Below, one piece after another: positions 22,335-33,644 of a stretch of DNA of 64,000 nt. The notes under the pieces are model-generated. The model searched no databases and was not told the origin of the DNA. It worked only from the letters and a program-made list of their open reading frames with translations. The translations under genes were made by a program, and so were the position numbers. Origin of the DNA: Pleurotus ostreatus/Saccharomyces cerevisiae fusant (lineage: Eukaryota > Opisthokonta). The DNA lies in NCBI GenBank assembly GCA_024196135.1, contig JAMQCK010000002.1, forward strand, positions 248,001-312,000, read 5' to 3'. The stretch's first letter is position 1; each line of letters begins with the position of its first letter.

Positions 22335-25300
22335 TGTATATATCTCCCCGATGCTATCATTTGTATCTCTGCGGCGGTGGCGACCGCCTCGATACCGGAC
22401 TCTTGTATACATTGTTGTATGAGCTGAGCACATTTGCGTAGTCTGGATGAAGGTCAGAGCCTGAACATGAGAGTGATGGAGAGATACGAACCTATTGCGC
22501 TTCATACGAGCTTCTACTTCAAGCTGGAAGCTCTGAGACCTTTGTGATGCGGTCTGGAGGACAGACTCAGGTAGTCCAGCGAGTCTGCCGCACTCCACAC
22601 CAAACGACTCTGCGAAACGTCAGAGAAGGAGAATTCACTCATGGGTTAGTTATTTACCAGACGTTATACCACTCGTGAGACGGTACAAAAAGGTGATTTC
22701 TCGCGTCCCGTCGATACGCAGATCCGCTTGGTAGGCCATATGCAGATTCTCGACGTCCTTAATGAACTTCTGCTCCAAATTGGTCGCTACCAGCGGGTAG
22801 TGCGTGATGAACAGCGTCTTGCAGTGCTTCTCGGATAGCAAGTAGTGCATGGTTGCATCTGCGATGGCCATCTATGTGAAGTCAGTAGACGGCCCGTCGA
22901 GCAAGAGGGGATTGACGGACCCCATCGAACGTTGATGTTCCTCGACCAAGCTCGTCCAAAATAACCAGGCTACGCTCCGTCGCAGTATGTAGGATCTCAC
23001 TCGTCTCCGTCATCTCCACCATGAATGTGGACCGACCGCGCGCCAAATCGTCCGAAGCTATGCGACCTTAGGCCCAACACCTCACACGGCACCGAGTACA
23101 CACTCACCACCCATCCTCGTCAACACCGAGTCCAACAAACTCATGCGCACCGCCTCCGCCGGCACATAACACCCAATCTGCGCCATAATCGCAATAAGAG
23201 CAACCATCCTCACGCAGCTGCTCTTCCCGCCCATGTTCGGGCCAGTGATGATCTTGCTTCGGGGCGAACCCCTTCCCATGCCCACGTCGTTCGGCACGAA
23301 AGGGTCGTCTCGAAGGGCTTCGACCATAGGATGTCGGCCAGCGACGATGTCCAACGCGTCCTCGTCGACGAACTCCGGGCGGACGTAGCCATCGCGCATG
23401 GCTACTTTCGCGAGGCTGAGGAGGCAGTCTGCGGCGGCAAGTTGGTTAACAGCGTGTCTCAGCGGTGCGTAGTGTGTTCGAGCGATCTCGGAGAGGAAGT
23501 CGCTGTAGGCAGCGCGGGCTTCTGCCTGCGAAGCGTCAACTTGTGGTTTTGAATCGGAATTTGCGCACTACTCACGGTCGCGGTCTCCATGTACCGTTCA
23601 CGCTCTGCGATAAGATTGATGATCGTAGGTGTATGGTACCGCTCATAGAACTTGGTTCGCGACACGAGCTTCCAGTCGTCCGGTATCGGCCTATTCTCGC
23701 TCTTCTTAACCTCAATGAGGTACTGTAATCCTTAGTTAGTGATGTTGACGAAGACAGGTATCGGCCTTACAGCTGCATCTGCCTGATGAAGCCACTTGAG
23801 CGATGGGTATCGTAGGACCTTGCGAACTGTGCGCTGCAGATGAGCATGCCATCAAGCAGGATCGACGAGCAGCTTACCTCTCTTCAGCTCTTCCTCCAGC
23901 TCAACTTCCACCATTGCTCGGCCTTGAAAGGCGTCGAGCACTGCAGGATATCGCCCAGGATCCTTCCACAGATGCTCCCTGTTTCCCGCAGCAGCCTCCT
24001 TCAGCGAGATGTGCGAGACTATTTCGTCTATCGCAGGCTTGATCTTCGGCAAAGCATAGATGATCTCGTTGAGCACGTTTGACTGGAATCCGACGTCCGC
24101 AGGCGAAGCAACGTCCGGGAATGCCTCCCCAATCCGTTTGAAGGAGGTCAGGAGGATAGCGAGTTCCTCGGGTTTGCACTATTCAAAGTGAGGCGTGAAA
24201 CAGTATAAGCCGGGATGGATGGCTCACCTGCCCATACTGAATCTTGCAGAGACCCTTCGCGAGGTCGGGCATACGCCTCAGCAACTGCCGAAGAGTGACG
24301 AGCTTGTCGGACGCACTCGAGACGAGTTCTTCAACAGCAGCCACGCGCTCGTCCAGCACCCTGTTCAACTTCTGTCAACCTCTCAATGGTGCGTCTGCCA
24401 TCGACCAACCTTTTATCAATCAACGGCCTCCCCACCCAACTCCTCAACAGCCTCGCTCCAAACTTCGTCTGCGTCCGATCCAGCACCCACAACAACGATC
24501 CCCTTACTTCCCCATCCGTCTCATTCGCATAAATCTCCAAATTCCGCAGTGTATTCCCCGCCAGCAACATGTGCGTCCGCGCCGCGAATCGCGCGAAGAA
24601 CCGCGTCTCGCGCAGCGCGTCGGCGAGCCCGAAGGCGGAGAGATGCTTGATGGTGTGTGCGAGGGCGATGACGACAAGGTTGGGGAAGTCGGCGGCGGCA
24701 GCCATGAGGGCGCCGGAGGTGAAGGCGTCGGAGGCGTTGGGGTTCAGGCTGGAGGCGCCGGGGTCGGAACCTTCGGGAGTGCGAGGGGCTTTCTGGGAGT
24801 AGAATTCGGAGACGTAGGCGAAGGCGTCGGTGTAGTCCATCTGACCTTTGAAGTGCTCGACGCGCGTTTGGGCGCCGCTCGCCGTAGCGCTGACGCAGAT
24901 GTGTGAAAATGATGCAGGAGAAAAGCGTAAGTACACCTACACAGTGAAGTGCCCCAGCATCTTCTGTGTTGGACTTGATAGCCCTGTCTTTGGCAGAAGC
25001 AGCTCCGCAGGGCGAGTGTGCACCAGCCGCGTCTGTTGGTGTCGTTGGTCAGAAGATCGTTATTACGCCGCAATAGACACTTGCCTCGAGCTCGAGTCTC
25101 ATCGGGTTGTCTGACGCTCATTAGCTAAGGCCTGAATCATTTGAGGCACTCTCACCATCGAATGCATCCCAGACTACGTCCCCAGAGCTTGGAGAGATGC
25201 TGATCATTGCAACATGCACGTCCGCTCCCGCCCCAGACGTGCTCTCCTCGACAATGCATGTGAATGGAGGCGCTGAGCTGCCGGAAATGTCATCGACAGA

Positions 25301-26381
25301 GTCCAAGTCATCAATATAGCTGGCACAAGGGTCAGTCTAGGTTCAGATGGGAGAATAAGCATGCATACGTCGCAGCGGTGTATAAGCGAGTAAGCTCGCG
25401 CTTGAAGGGTGCACTTCGTTGGTCGCTGACCTTCTTGAGGGCTGCAGTCTCGGTCTGATCGCATACGCCGACGCGGTAGCCTTGTGAGAGGAGTCTGGAT
25501 GGAGGTTCATTGTAGGATCAAGGAGGGAAAGTGGAAGAGAAGCCCACTTCTTCAGGTGTATGTCACGACGGTGACTGGGTATAGTTGCCACATCGAAGTT
25601 GCGGTCATTGTAGCAGACCATGCCGAGCTCTTTCGCTGCAACCTGGATGGGGTGTCAGTCAGGTCGTTGTGAAGGGGGATGGCACCGTAGTGCGTACATG
25701 GGCGTCTTCGCCGAAGAACTTGTACTTGTAGCCGACTTCGACCATAAGGACCGTCCCAGGGTTTGCTTTCTTGAGCTCCAGCACCTGAGCGAAGGTGAGT
25801 ATAGTTCCCCAAGGCTTGCTCTCAATGCGCACCTGCTTCTCCAAAGGGGTATATGACTCTCCGCTGGGGCCTACTGGTTCATCTTTCTTGGGTGCCTTGC
25901 CCTTGCTCGCGCCACTGGTCTGTCGCTTTCCCCCTGCCTTCGACTTATTGGAGAACATTGCTTCCAGGTCCTCGAACTTCTTGCTCCTCTCTTCCTCATC
26001 GTCCTCATCTCGATCATCCTCTGCTGTCGGCGCTGGTGAAGCTGAGGGCTTTCTCGACAGGAACCGGTTGTTCTGCTGCAGCAATCGCTTGCGGAACTCC
26101 TCTTTAGATCGTTTCTGGGCTTTGGTCTCTTCTTGCCGTGGCTGTGCTGGCTTCTCAGGAGAGTACCTCCACTGCTCTGCCGTCCCCGCGCTCGAAGACG
26201 TATCTTTGGAGGGGGACTGAAAGTAAACGGAGGTCGCCGCGCTGATCTTCCGTTTCTTCGTGTCTCTCTGAATCCCCGACTCGTCGTCTGAGATCTCTAT
26301 AGGTGAGCTCGGGCGCTTCCCCGTCACCTTCTTCGGCGTCGCCTGCGAGAAATACGCGCTGATAGTGGGCTGCTCGCTCAT
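22331..26381 (-). CDS. MSH3: DNA mismatch repair protein MSH3
   Basis: Sixteen exons (26381-25698, 25642-25548, 25494-25369, 25319-25156, 25110-25085, 25032-24941, 24889-24410, 24360-24228, 24178-23878, 23826-23771, 23722-23576, 23525-23108, 23057-22921, 22871-22658, 22609-22492, 22442-22331) give 1100 aa. With Msh2, Msh3 forms MutSbeta, which recognises insertion/deletion loops. Seen in order: PCNA-binding PIP box QPTISAYF at the N-terminus, disordered acidic/basic linker, mismatch-binding domain YTPLEKQV...[12 protein letters not shown], connector with GVCDQTET, lever/clamp, Walker A GPNMGGKS (863-870), Walker [17 protein letters not shown] and FITHYP. The intron after residue 365 begins gcaagt (GC-AG). 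The last intron has a weak donor (gttcgt) but a good branch site. The gene shares its promoter with ATP12. Confidence 0.95.
25033..25084 (-). other. GC-AG intron in MSH3
   Basis: The donor is GCAAGT and the acceptor ACAG. Removal joins LELE to [14 protein letters not shown] in the frame conserved in MSH3. The GT further downstream in the same stretch would shift the frame, so the GC donor is required. Confidence 0.75.
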
Positions 26382-26483
26382 CCTGACTGTCTCCCTGATG
26401 ACGGTGGCGGGGAAAGCAGCATACGGAACCGCGGCCCGCCCGCACGTTAGGCGCCCAAGCCCACATGCGATCGCGCGCGCATT
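26382..26483. promoter_or_regulatory. very short divergent promoter MSH3 / ATP12
   Basis: Only 102 bp separate the MSH3 ATG (26381) and the first ATP12 ATG (26484); 141 bp if ATP12 starts at the second ATG (26523). Both genes must share this space or use elements inside the other's coding sequence. An ACGCGT lies at 26546-26551 within ATP12 exon 1. Confidence 0.6.
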
Positions 26484-27749
26484 ATGTGGCGTCGTCAATT
26501 CTCGCCACCGACGACGACGACGATGTTAGGTTTTCCGTGCTTACGACGCGTCGACGTGCTGCGGACGGTGCAGCTGGGGCAGCGGAGATGGATCACGGTG
26601 TCAGCGCGCAGGCTGGCGGAGACGGCGGACGGCCCCGCGGTTACGCAAACCAATAGTCAGCATTTGTTTCTCTGGCGTGCAATGTGTCGTATGGGTAGCT
26701 GACGCTGTGTACAGAGGCGGAAGCTACTATGAAGCGCTTCTGGAAGGACGTGGATGTTGCAGAACGCGACGGGGGCTACGTCGTCACCCTCGACCGACGT
26801 GCGCTGAAGACTCCCTCCGGCAACACCCTGCTCCTGCCGCGCAACAAGTTTGCCGTCGCGTCCCTCATTGCAGCGGAGTGGGAGAGCCAGTCGACAGTGC
26901 TGAAGCCGCATGCTTTGCCAATAGTGTGTTGCCTGACAGACGCCTCGAACTGTAGCTGACATGTGGTAGACCTCCCTTGCCTCGCGTGCGATCGACGCGT
27001 TCACCAACGCTACCGAGCGTGCACAAGTGCAGAAGGGTCTCTTGGACTACTTGCATACGGATACCATCTGGTGCGTCTTCCTTCCCAAACCAATGACAAC
27101 TTACTGACAAATCTCAAACGTCAGCTTCCACCAAGACGAGCCTCACCAACTCGTAACCCTGCAAAAGCAGCACTGGGATCCCCTCCTCGACTGGGCACGA
27201 AAAACCTACGGCGTCGACGTCCGCAAGGCCGAGTCGCTTTTCTCCAGCACGCAGCCGCCAGAAACGGCCGACAAGCTGGCGAAGGCGCTGGACGAGCTGG
27301 ATCAGTGGGAGCTTGCTTGTACGTCTTTTCATGCCCTTTCATACTGTCATAAATTGACTGACAACTGAATCCGGTAGCCTTCGAACGCGCCACGCACGTC
27401 ACGAAGTCCTTCCTGATCGCCCTCGCCCTCGTCAAGCGCTGCCTGAACGTCGAACAGGCCGCGAACGCCGCGCATGTTGAGGTCAACAGCCAGATACAGC
27501 GGTGGGGAGAGGTTGAGGATAGTGCGTACCTTTTCTTCACCTACCCAATCCTATCCTCTCGTCCAATGGCATCCTCTCCCGTCCAATCCTATCCTCCCGT
27601 CCAATCGCATCCTCTCTCGTTCGATCCTAACCTCTCTCGTGACCTGACCACTGCTATTTTGCTAACTCCCTCACCCAGCCCACGACGTCGACTACCACGA
27701 CGTGCGCCGGCAGCTAGGCTCTGCCGCATGCCTCCTCATGCGCGTATAG
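26484..27749 (+). CDS. ATP12: mitochondrial F1-ATPase assembly factor
   Basis: Exons 26484-26655, 26715-26923, 26970-27070, 27125-27318, 27378-27521, 27679-27749 encode 296 aa. Atp12 is a matrix chaperone that binds the F1 alpha subunit during assembly. The first ~60 residues are Arg/Ser/Thr-rich without acidic residues and form a plausible presequence. Family motifs follow: MKRFWKDV, GGYVVTLDRRALKTPSGN, SLIAAEWESQ, the TSLASRAID helix, the DTICFHQDEP-type segment and WDPLLDW. The start could be 26484 or the in-frame ATG at 26523. Intron 5 (27522-27678) is about three times longer than the others and contains an imperfect tandem repeat. Confidence 0.93.
27548..27640 (+). repeat. imperfect tandem repeat inside ATP12 intron 5
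   Basis: Four to five degenerate units built on tcctctcccgtccaatc, about 16-21 nt each, all within the last intron of ATP12. Expansion of these units explains the unusual intron length. Confidence 0.6.
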
Positions 27750-28730
27750 CACTCTCGCTATAAGCACCTGCGAGCACACCATCTGTCAGTACTGGCACAG
27801 GCGTTCTAGTCTCCCCGGTTCTTGGCGCTTATCTCCTCGTCAGTAGAGGACCCCCTTGCTAGATGAAGGCTTGCATGCTCGGGAAGCTTCTGCGCGCTGC
27901 GTGCTAGAAGAGGAGAGGCAGCCGAGGACTGGTACCTCTTTACCGGCTAGGGTGTCTCTACGGCCCATACACATCCTACCCCCGTGATTTACACGCAGAC
28001 GTCCATACGTGCAATCAAGCATCTCTGTGCTTGCCAGCGCACTATCACCGCTCACTTTCACTGCTCACGCGGGGCCTGGACACAGAATTTCCGCGATAAT
28101 AACCCTGCTGGCGCGAGAGCTCTGCAGTGATGTCCGAGTCTACGCATATTCGTCCTACCATCCGGTGCTTCTTGCCTAGCCCTGTTCAGTGATGTGCTCT
28201 TACGCAGGACCTGCTCAGGTGAGCTCTACTGCTGCTTTAGCGAATGTGCCCTCCAGGTCAGCTGCTTTCCCGCTACAAATCCTCGTACGTCTGCCACCGA
28301 AGGGTACCATACTTTACCACACTGCTACAAATGCCCATCAACGGCGTTCATTTGTAGGCGGGGGAAGCGGGCACAGGCGGCGCGGGGAGGTGAGTGGGGG
28401 TCTGGTAGGACGTACTAACAGTCGACACGAAGAGGTAAGCACAAGCGGTATGCTGAGATCCCAGTCAACGATTGTCGTCTGTCCTGTACAGGGGTCTTTG
28501 CCCTCCGTTGACTTCGTGCCTCGACTTGCTCCGATGGCTTGTGCCTCGCTAAACGTGCAATCGCTCCCGACGCCTAAGTACCGACGAATGCACAGGGCCA
28601 AGCGCCGACGATTGCCCTGAACAGTGGACTTGCAAGACGCCTATCTCCTACCTTTCCGCCCCTCCCCGGACCTCACCCCGCATGAATTTCCCGCTTTTCC
28701 CCAGCTTTGTTCTCTCGTTCTCCTCCTCCC

Positions 28731-28817
28731 TGGCTCCACTAACATCCTCCTCCCTGACCCCACTAACACCCTCCTCCCTGGTCCCACTAACATCCTCCTC
28801 CCTGACCCCACTAACAA
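28731..28817 (+). repeat. 24-nt tandem repeat, about 3.6 copies
   Basis: The unit is close to tggtcccactaacatcctcc plus tccc; successive copies differ at a few bases. Each copy carries a ctaac branch-site-like pentamer. There is no evidence that it is translated. Confidence 0.75.
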
Positions 28818-28999
28818 CCGCCCCCCTTACTCCTCTTACCCCATCCTTCCCCGCAGATCCGCGCTCCGGCGTCCGCTTCCTCCCCCGCATCCCAGGTCCG
28901 CCTCTCCCCGCATCTCCTCCGGGTTGATCTCCCCCATATCCATCTATGGTCATCTGACCGCGCTCCGGTTGTACTTCCCGGATGCCATACAGACAGCGG

Positions 29000-29231
29000 A
29001 TTGGGTGCAGGAGCGGCCGGCGGATTGGCCTGTACAGCTCTCTCGGATACGGGTCGGATTGGCTGCATCTTCTACTACGATTGGGCACATCAAGCACCGA
29101 ACATTGGCTGCGTCAAGGACCGCAGATTGGCCACAAGCACGCCCAATCCGCTAGAGGAGGCCGAGGCGGCGACATGGGCGGGCCCTATTGGTAGAGAGCG
29201 TGCCCTATTGGTAGAGGACGCGCCTTATTGG
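29000..29231 (+). promoter_or_regulatory. cluster of ten CCAAT boxes
   Basis: ATTGG occurs at 29000, 29024, 29058, 29080, 29103, 29126, 29187, 29207 and 29227, with one CCAAT in the opposite sense at 29143: ten in 232 bp, nine in one orientation. The last three sit in a 20-nt tandem repeat (29182-29241). CCAAT is the site of the fungal HAP/NF-Y complex. Confidence 0.5.
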
Positions 29232-29241
29232 TAGAGGCGCG
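29182..29241 (+). repeat. 20-nt tandem repeat, three copies
   Basis: Three consecutive units of the form gccctattggtagaggacgc, each containing one ATTGG. Confidence 0.85.
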
Positions 29242-29935
29242 CGTCCTCCTCGAGGTGATTCTGCGATATTGCCCCGAGCTGTACGTCTCCGTTTCGTCTG
29301 TTCGCTCGCAGCAGGGTGTCTTCATGGATCACACAAGTCTACTGAGCGTAAGTAACGTTACTGCGGGGAACGTAGCGCTCACGAGTTGGGGCAGGGTGCA
29401 GGCTAGGTGTCCACTGACAGCAGGCTACCTCTCGTTACCGTGTCTTCACGTACAGCACCACGGGGAAGCTTCGCGTATACGGCCTGGGCGGCGCGGGCGG
29501 TATTATACCATCCTACAGATTATCTACCGACCCCGACGTGCCGCCTCCACGGCACGCACCCTCGCACGATGCAGCGTCTCTTTCCCGCCTCCGAGTTGCT
29601 ACCACCAACCCCCCGTCCACCAATCACCGCCCTCCTTCCCTTCTGGATTTTTTCCTTCCGCGCGCCACCACCCTTTTCTCGCGCCCTCCATCTATTCCCG
29701 TCCCGTCCCACCTAATTTCCCGCTGCCCCCCTCGCCCAGCCCTGCGCGCGACAGGGCGCTCGGAGCGGGAGCAGAGCGCAGCGGCGGCGGGCGGGCCAGT
29801 CGGGGGCGCGCCGTCAGTCTAAGACACGCGATCGCGACGCGTCGAGCCGCGTGCGCATCGGACCTAGCGGCGCACTGATGCGCGGGTGATAGAAACGCAG
29901 GCACCCGCGCGCACGCGTCGCGCCCCTCCGCGCCC

Positions 29936-29943
29936 TATATAAG
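29936..29943 (+). promoter_or_regulatory. TATA box
   Basis: TATATAAG in very GC-rich sequence, about 160 bp upstream of the ATG at 30104. Confidence 0.65.
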
Positions 29944-30103
29944 CCAAGCGCCAGCCCGGGGCGGGCCCTCCTCTATATTTCTCCGCCCCGGGTCCTCGAT
30001 TCAGCCAGCGCGCATACACCGGCCTGCGACGAGCTCGGACGATTACGATCCCCCTCTATACACCTCGACGCACTCGAACGTGTACTCCCCTCGTCCCACC
30101 ACC

Positions 30104-30685
30104 ATGCCTACGCTCCCCGAGTCCTTCGACCCCTTCGCGAACCATCCGTTCACGAACGGCTCTGGCGTCGTCCCCCGCCCACCACCACCGCACGCGTACA
30201 AGTACGCCGCTGCCCGGCCCGATCACCCGTCGTCAGCGCCACCGCCCGCGTCGAGCGCCTCGTACCCCACCTCTCCTCAACCCTCGAGCTCCATGCACAT
30301 CGGCTCCCCGCCCGACATGACCTTCGGCTCCCCCAACTCCTCGTACATGGGCTCGCCCCCCACCTCGTCCTACATGGGATCACCACCCACATCCTCGTAC
30401 ATGGGGTCCCCACCGCTGTCCTCGCCGCCCACATCCTTCCAGGGATCCCCACCAGCCAGCTCAGGATACCCCTTCGCCACCGCGAGCCCCGGATACCCTT
30501 ACCCATACCCCCCGTCCTCGCAATACCACCCTACCTCGCAATACCCGCCCACCTCGGAATACCCCGCGCAGGACGCCGAGTGCCGCGGGCGTGTGCTGGC
30601 ACCATCGTTCATGCGGAGCACGCCGGGCGGCAAGCACCACGGGAAGGACGGCGAGAAGCAGCTGGACGGCGCCGGGAGCGCGTGA
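30104..30685 (+). CDS. Pro/Ser/Tyr-rich low-complexity protein (unrecognised)
   Basis: A single exon of 193 aa with the ATG in a good context (ccaccATGc). The N-terminus reads PESFDPFANHPF. The middle holds three near-perfect copies of SSYMGSPPT, then Tyr/Pro-rich segments (YPYPYPP, QYHPTSQYPPTSEYP). The C-terminus is more ordered-looking and basic, ending with MRSTPGGKHHGKDGEKQLDGAG. No transmembrane segment or signal peptide is visible. A strong TATA box and an upstream CCAAT cluster suggest a highly or conditionally expressed gene. No family recognised; a disordered regulator is one possibility. Confidence 0.65.
   Translation: MPTLPESFDPFANHPFTNGSGVVPRPPPPHAYKYAAARPDHPSSAPPPASSASYPTSPQPSSSMHIGSPPDMTFGSPNSSYMGSPPTSSYMGSPPTSSYMGSPPLSSPPTSFQGSPPASSGYPFATASPGYPYPYPPSSQYHPTSQYPPTSEYPAQDAECRGRVLAPSFMRSTPGGKHHGKDGEKQLDGAGSA
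30340..30420 (+). repeat. 27-nt coding repeat, three copies
   Basis: Encodes SSYMGSPPT three times within the 30104 gene; synonymous differences between copies indicate it is translated or not recent. Confidence 0.75.
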
Positions 30686-31354
30686 GCGTGGGGTCGAGCA
30701 CGGGTCGAGACGAGGCTCGCCGGCGATGAGGGTACCCTCCCCACACGCCGGGCAGCGGGGACCCGAGGATGCAGCGATCGGCAGGCCGCGACACCCTCGA
30801 CGTCTCTCAAGGGCCCTGACAATCCCCCGCATATGTTTCCCGCATCGCCCCGGCTCGTCCTCATCATGTTGCCGACCGTCGACATCGCGTCCCTGGTCCG
30901 CCGACATCATGTTCCCGACTTGTCGAGCTGGACATCACAGCCCTCTTTTCCTGGACACGTCCGGAACATCCGCCATCTGATTATCTGGAGAGGAAGGAGA
31001 GAAGAAGTAAAACCACTAATGCCGGGCTCAGCGAGCCCCGACTATGTATCACTACCACTGCCAGCAACAGTGCTTGTTTATTATGTACCACTATAATCTA
31101 TGCCTCTGGTGCGCTACGGCGCCGTCTCCGCTCTACGTTCGTCTTGCGCCTTCACTAGGTGCAACAGTTCAACGATGCTTTGCACAAACTCGCAAAGCTA
31201 CTTGAAGGAACGTTGCACTTGGGAAATATAATTACACAACGTGTGCGATACAATAAATATCGACGAGTCCGTGAGCGGGCCCAGGAAGTACTCGCAAGGA
31301 ACCAAGAGGGGGGCACACCATGGTCTTGAAGTGCAGCGGCGCGCCATCAACCAC
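30686..31354. other. convergent intergenic region
   Basis: 669 bp between the 3' ends of the low-complexity gene and the second PAP2 gene; no gene seen. Confidence 0.5.
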
Positions 31355-33644
31355 TCACCCCCTCACCCCCACCGGCACCTCCCTTGCCTCCCCATCATCC
31401 TCAAGTACGCCGCGCGGGCGGGCCCCGTCGCTCGAGTGCATCCTCCCCAGCTCATGTCCGCCACTCCCGCCGCTTTCAAAGTCCCTCATCCCACCGCTTT
31501 CAAGATCCCTAGTCCTAGGCGTCCGATCCTCGTCCTCATCCTCCGCGCCCTGCCTCCATACCTCCTCGAGCGGGCCCGGGCCAGGACGCTTCATCGTGTC
31601 GCCGCGGTGGATGCTGGAGGAGGCGTGGTGCTGGCCAGGGGCACCGGACACCTCATAGGGATCCTCGTAATCCCTCCTCGGCGCCGACACATGCGCCGCT
31701 GGCGGGTAACCGCCCGCGTATCCTGCGTTGTACCGCTGCGTCGTCGGCAGGACCTCGCCTTCAGTGCTGTCCGCGGCGGTGCGATCGTATCCATTACCCT
31801 CGCCGCTATAACCGTTGCCAGTCCCATCTTCCACCCACGGCTCGTCCTCGCGCCTAATCCGTGGCGAATACGGGCGATGTGCAAGGGGGTCGTGGAGCGG
31901 GGGGTAGTACTGGCGGTACGCAAAGTAGGTCATGACGGTGCCGAGAATAGAGCCGGTTAGGACGTCCTGCCAGTGGTCTGGGAGGGTGAGGTCAGCGTAA
32001 GTCGCTCTAGGGCTTGAGGGACAAGGTGGAGGGTAAAAAGAGAACTCACGCCTATAATCCATCGTGCGGGAGATCGCGACGAGCGTGGCGCCAGCGAAGG
32101 GCGTCAGGGCGAGCCAGGCTTTGCCCTGTGCGACTTCAGTGAGGATTCGGTGAAAATGAGGATAATCCATACCGTATGCCCGCGCCTATCGAAGAGATGC
32201 AGCTTGCCTGCGAGGTAGAACGCAAGGAAGCCGAGGCCGGCGAATGATACTGGGTGAGATGTCAGCACAGTTCGACTGACAATACAGTCTGGTAAGGATT
32301 TGGACCCGCACGAAGCGCGTACGCATCGACTGGAGGTGCGCCCCCAAGAACCATGATCCCTACTCACAGCTCGAATGCCCACTCGGGAAACTACGGAACC
32401 CATCGCGCAGCACGTAGTGGTCTGTCTGCGTGCATATCGTGTAGTTGCTCAGGCCGTAGACGGGGTCTGCAGACCCGGGGCGAGGCTGGCAGCGGTCGAT
32501 GACATCTGGAAGGGTGTCAGCGAAGGTAAAGGAGATCCTTTGAACGCTGGGATCGCAGATTCAGAGCAGGAAGATCGCAGATGTATAGCCAGAAGTCCTG
32601 GCATCCGCGATTCGATGATCTCCTGGATATGCTGCCTATCTTCCTCATGCCTCTGATGAAAGGGCGAACGATGTAGAAAGCAGGTCAATTAAGGTATGGT
32701 TTGGCTTGCAACCTCCAACCGACCGAGGTCACGATCCCATCTCAGTCGACCTGCCATCTGCACCATTCGCCTGTTTAGACATGCGCAACGAGAGCAAGCA
32801 GCATATCACGGGGAAAGCACGAGTCCGAATCCAGCACAGAATCCCGAACCCAGCGCATCTGCGATCCTGAGCGTCATAAATGATGACGCACCGGGACGAG
32901 GGCGGCCGACAGTGACCTTGGCAAACTGGGTGACTGCGCCGGTAAGGGAGAGGCCAAGGACGACTGCATGAGATTAGCGAGTGGGGGGCGGTGTAGGCGG
33001 TGCGAACGTACCGCCGAGCCAGCCTAAGGAGCCGAGGTGTCAAAGAGAGCATAGGGAGGGGATTGGTAAGGAGACGCACTGGCATGCAGATCCCACCAGG
33101 AGCGAATGGTGAGGACGTTGACGAGGGGGAGGAGGACGATGGGGGCGAGAATGGCGATGACCATGAGTTCTTTGTTCTGTGTGGGGTTAGATGGTGCGGG
33201 GGTGGATATGCCGAGACGTACGGGTATGCGCTCATGGACGGCATAACTGGGTCGTGTGAGCAGGCGAACAAGGGGGATGGGACGGCTTACGGGTGTCGTA
33301 GGCTGTGGAGGGGTTAGTAGTTGCTAGGGAAGTATAGGATGGACACGCACGAAGTATCTTCAAGTGAAAAGACGCGCTTGAACCCTTCTATCTCGTCCAG
33401 CGCGAAGAAGATGGCACTGTGCGGGGTGAGACGCGGTTGAATTGAGTCGTTATTCACTCACGCGAGCACAATCGTAAGGATCCTAGTACTCTTCAGTACA
33501 CTACACAGTCACTCAAGGATCGACGCACCAGTCCGGTAGATATGAAAGTATGAGCTTCCGCCTGCGCGCCGCCGTGACTGGAGGCCGCTGGTTCGCCCTG
33601 CGCGGCGTAGGCATGATCTTGTCGAGTATGGTGGATGAGGACAT
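31355..33644 (-). CDS. PAP2-superfamily lipid phosphate phosphatase (DPP1/LPP type), canonical
   Basis: Twelve exons: 33644-33529, 33482-33462, 33416-33351, 33302-33291, 33246-33222, 33176-33080, 33023-33012, 32963-32892, 32505-32368, 32249-32173, 32125-32050, 31977-31355; 444 aa. Every junction keeps frame and rebuilds family sequence: YLPDWILTIVLAAIFFALDE, HPYAVHERIP, motif 1 KVTVGRPRP, motif 2 PSGHSS, motif 3 SRTMDYRHHWQD. All three catalytic motifs are intact, unlike the paralogue at 1571-2846. Exons 4 and 7 are 12 nt and exon 2 is 21 nt. The intron between exons 8 and 9 is 386 nt. The last exon adds a ~150-residue disordered acidic/Gly tail. Start: 33644, or in-frame ATG 33614. Likely an ER or vacuolar membrane enzyme of phospholipid turnover. 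Confidence 0.92.

Larger units (their letters stand above)
27750..30103. other. 2.35-kb gene-free, repeat-rich region
   Basis: No supported coding exon on either strand. It contains a 24-nt tandem repeat (28731-28817), a cluster of CCAAT pentamers (29000-29231) including a 20-nt tandem repeat, and the TATA-bearing promoter of the gene at 30104. A long upstream regulatory region or a non-coding transcript is possible. Confidence 0.5.

Noticed and set aside
28624..29154. possible repetitive secreted or wall protein encoded by the 24-nt repeat
   Set aside because: The frame is open, but composition is unstructured, no start context or splice support exists, and the repeat reads equally well in other frames.
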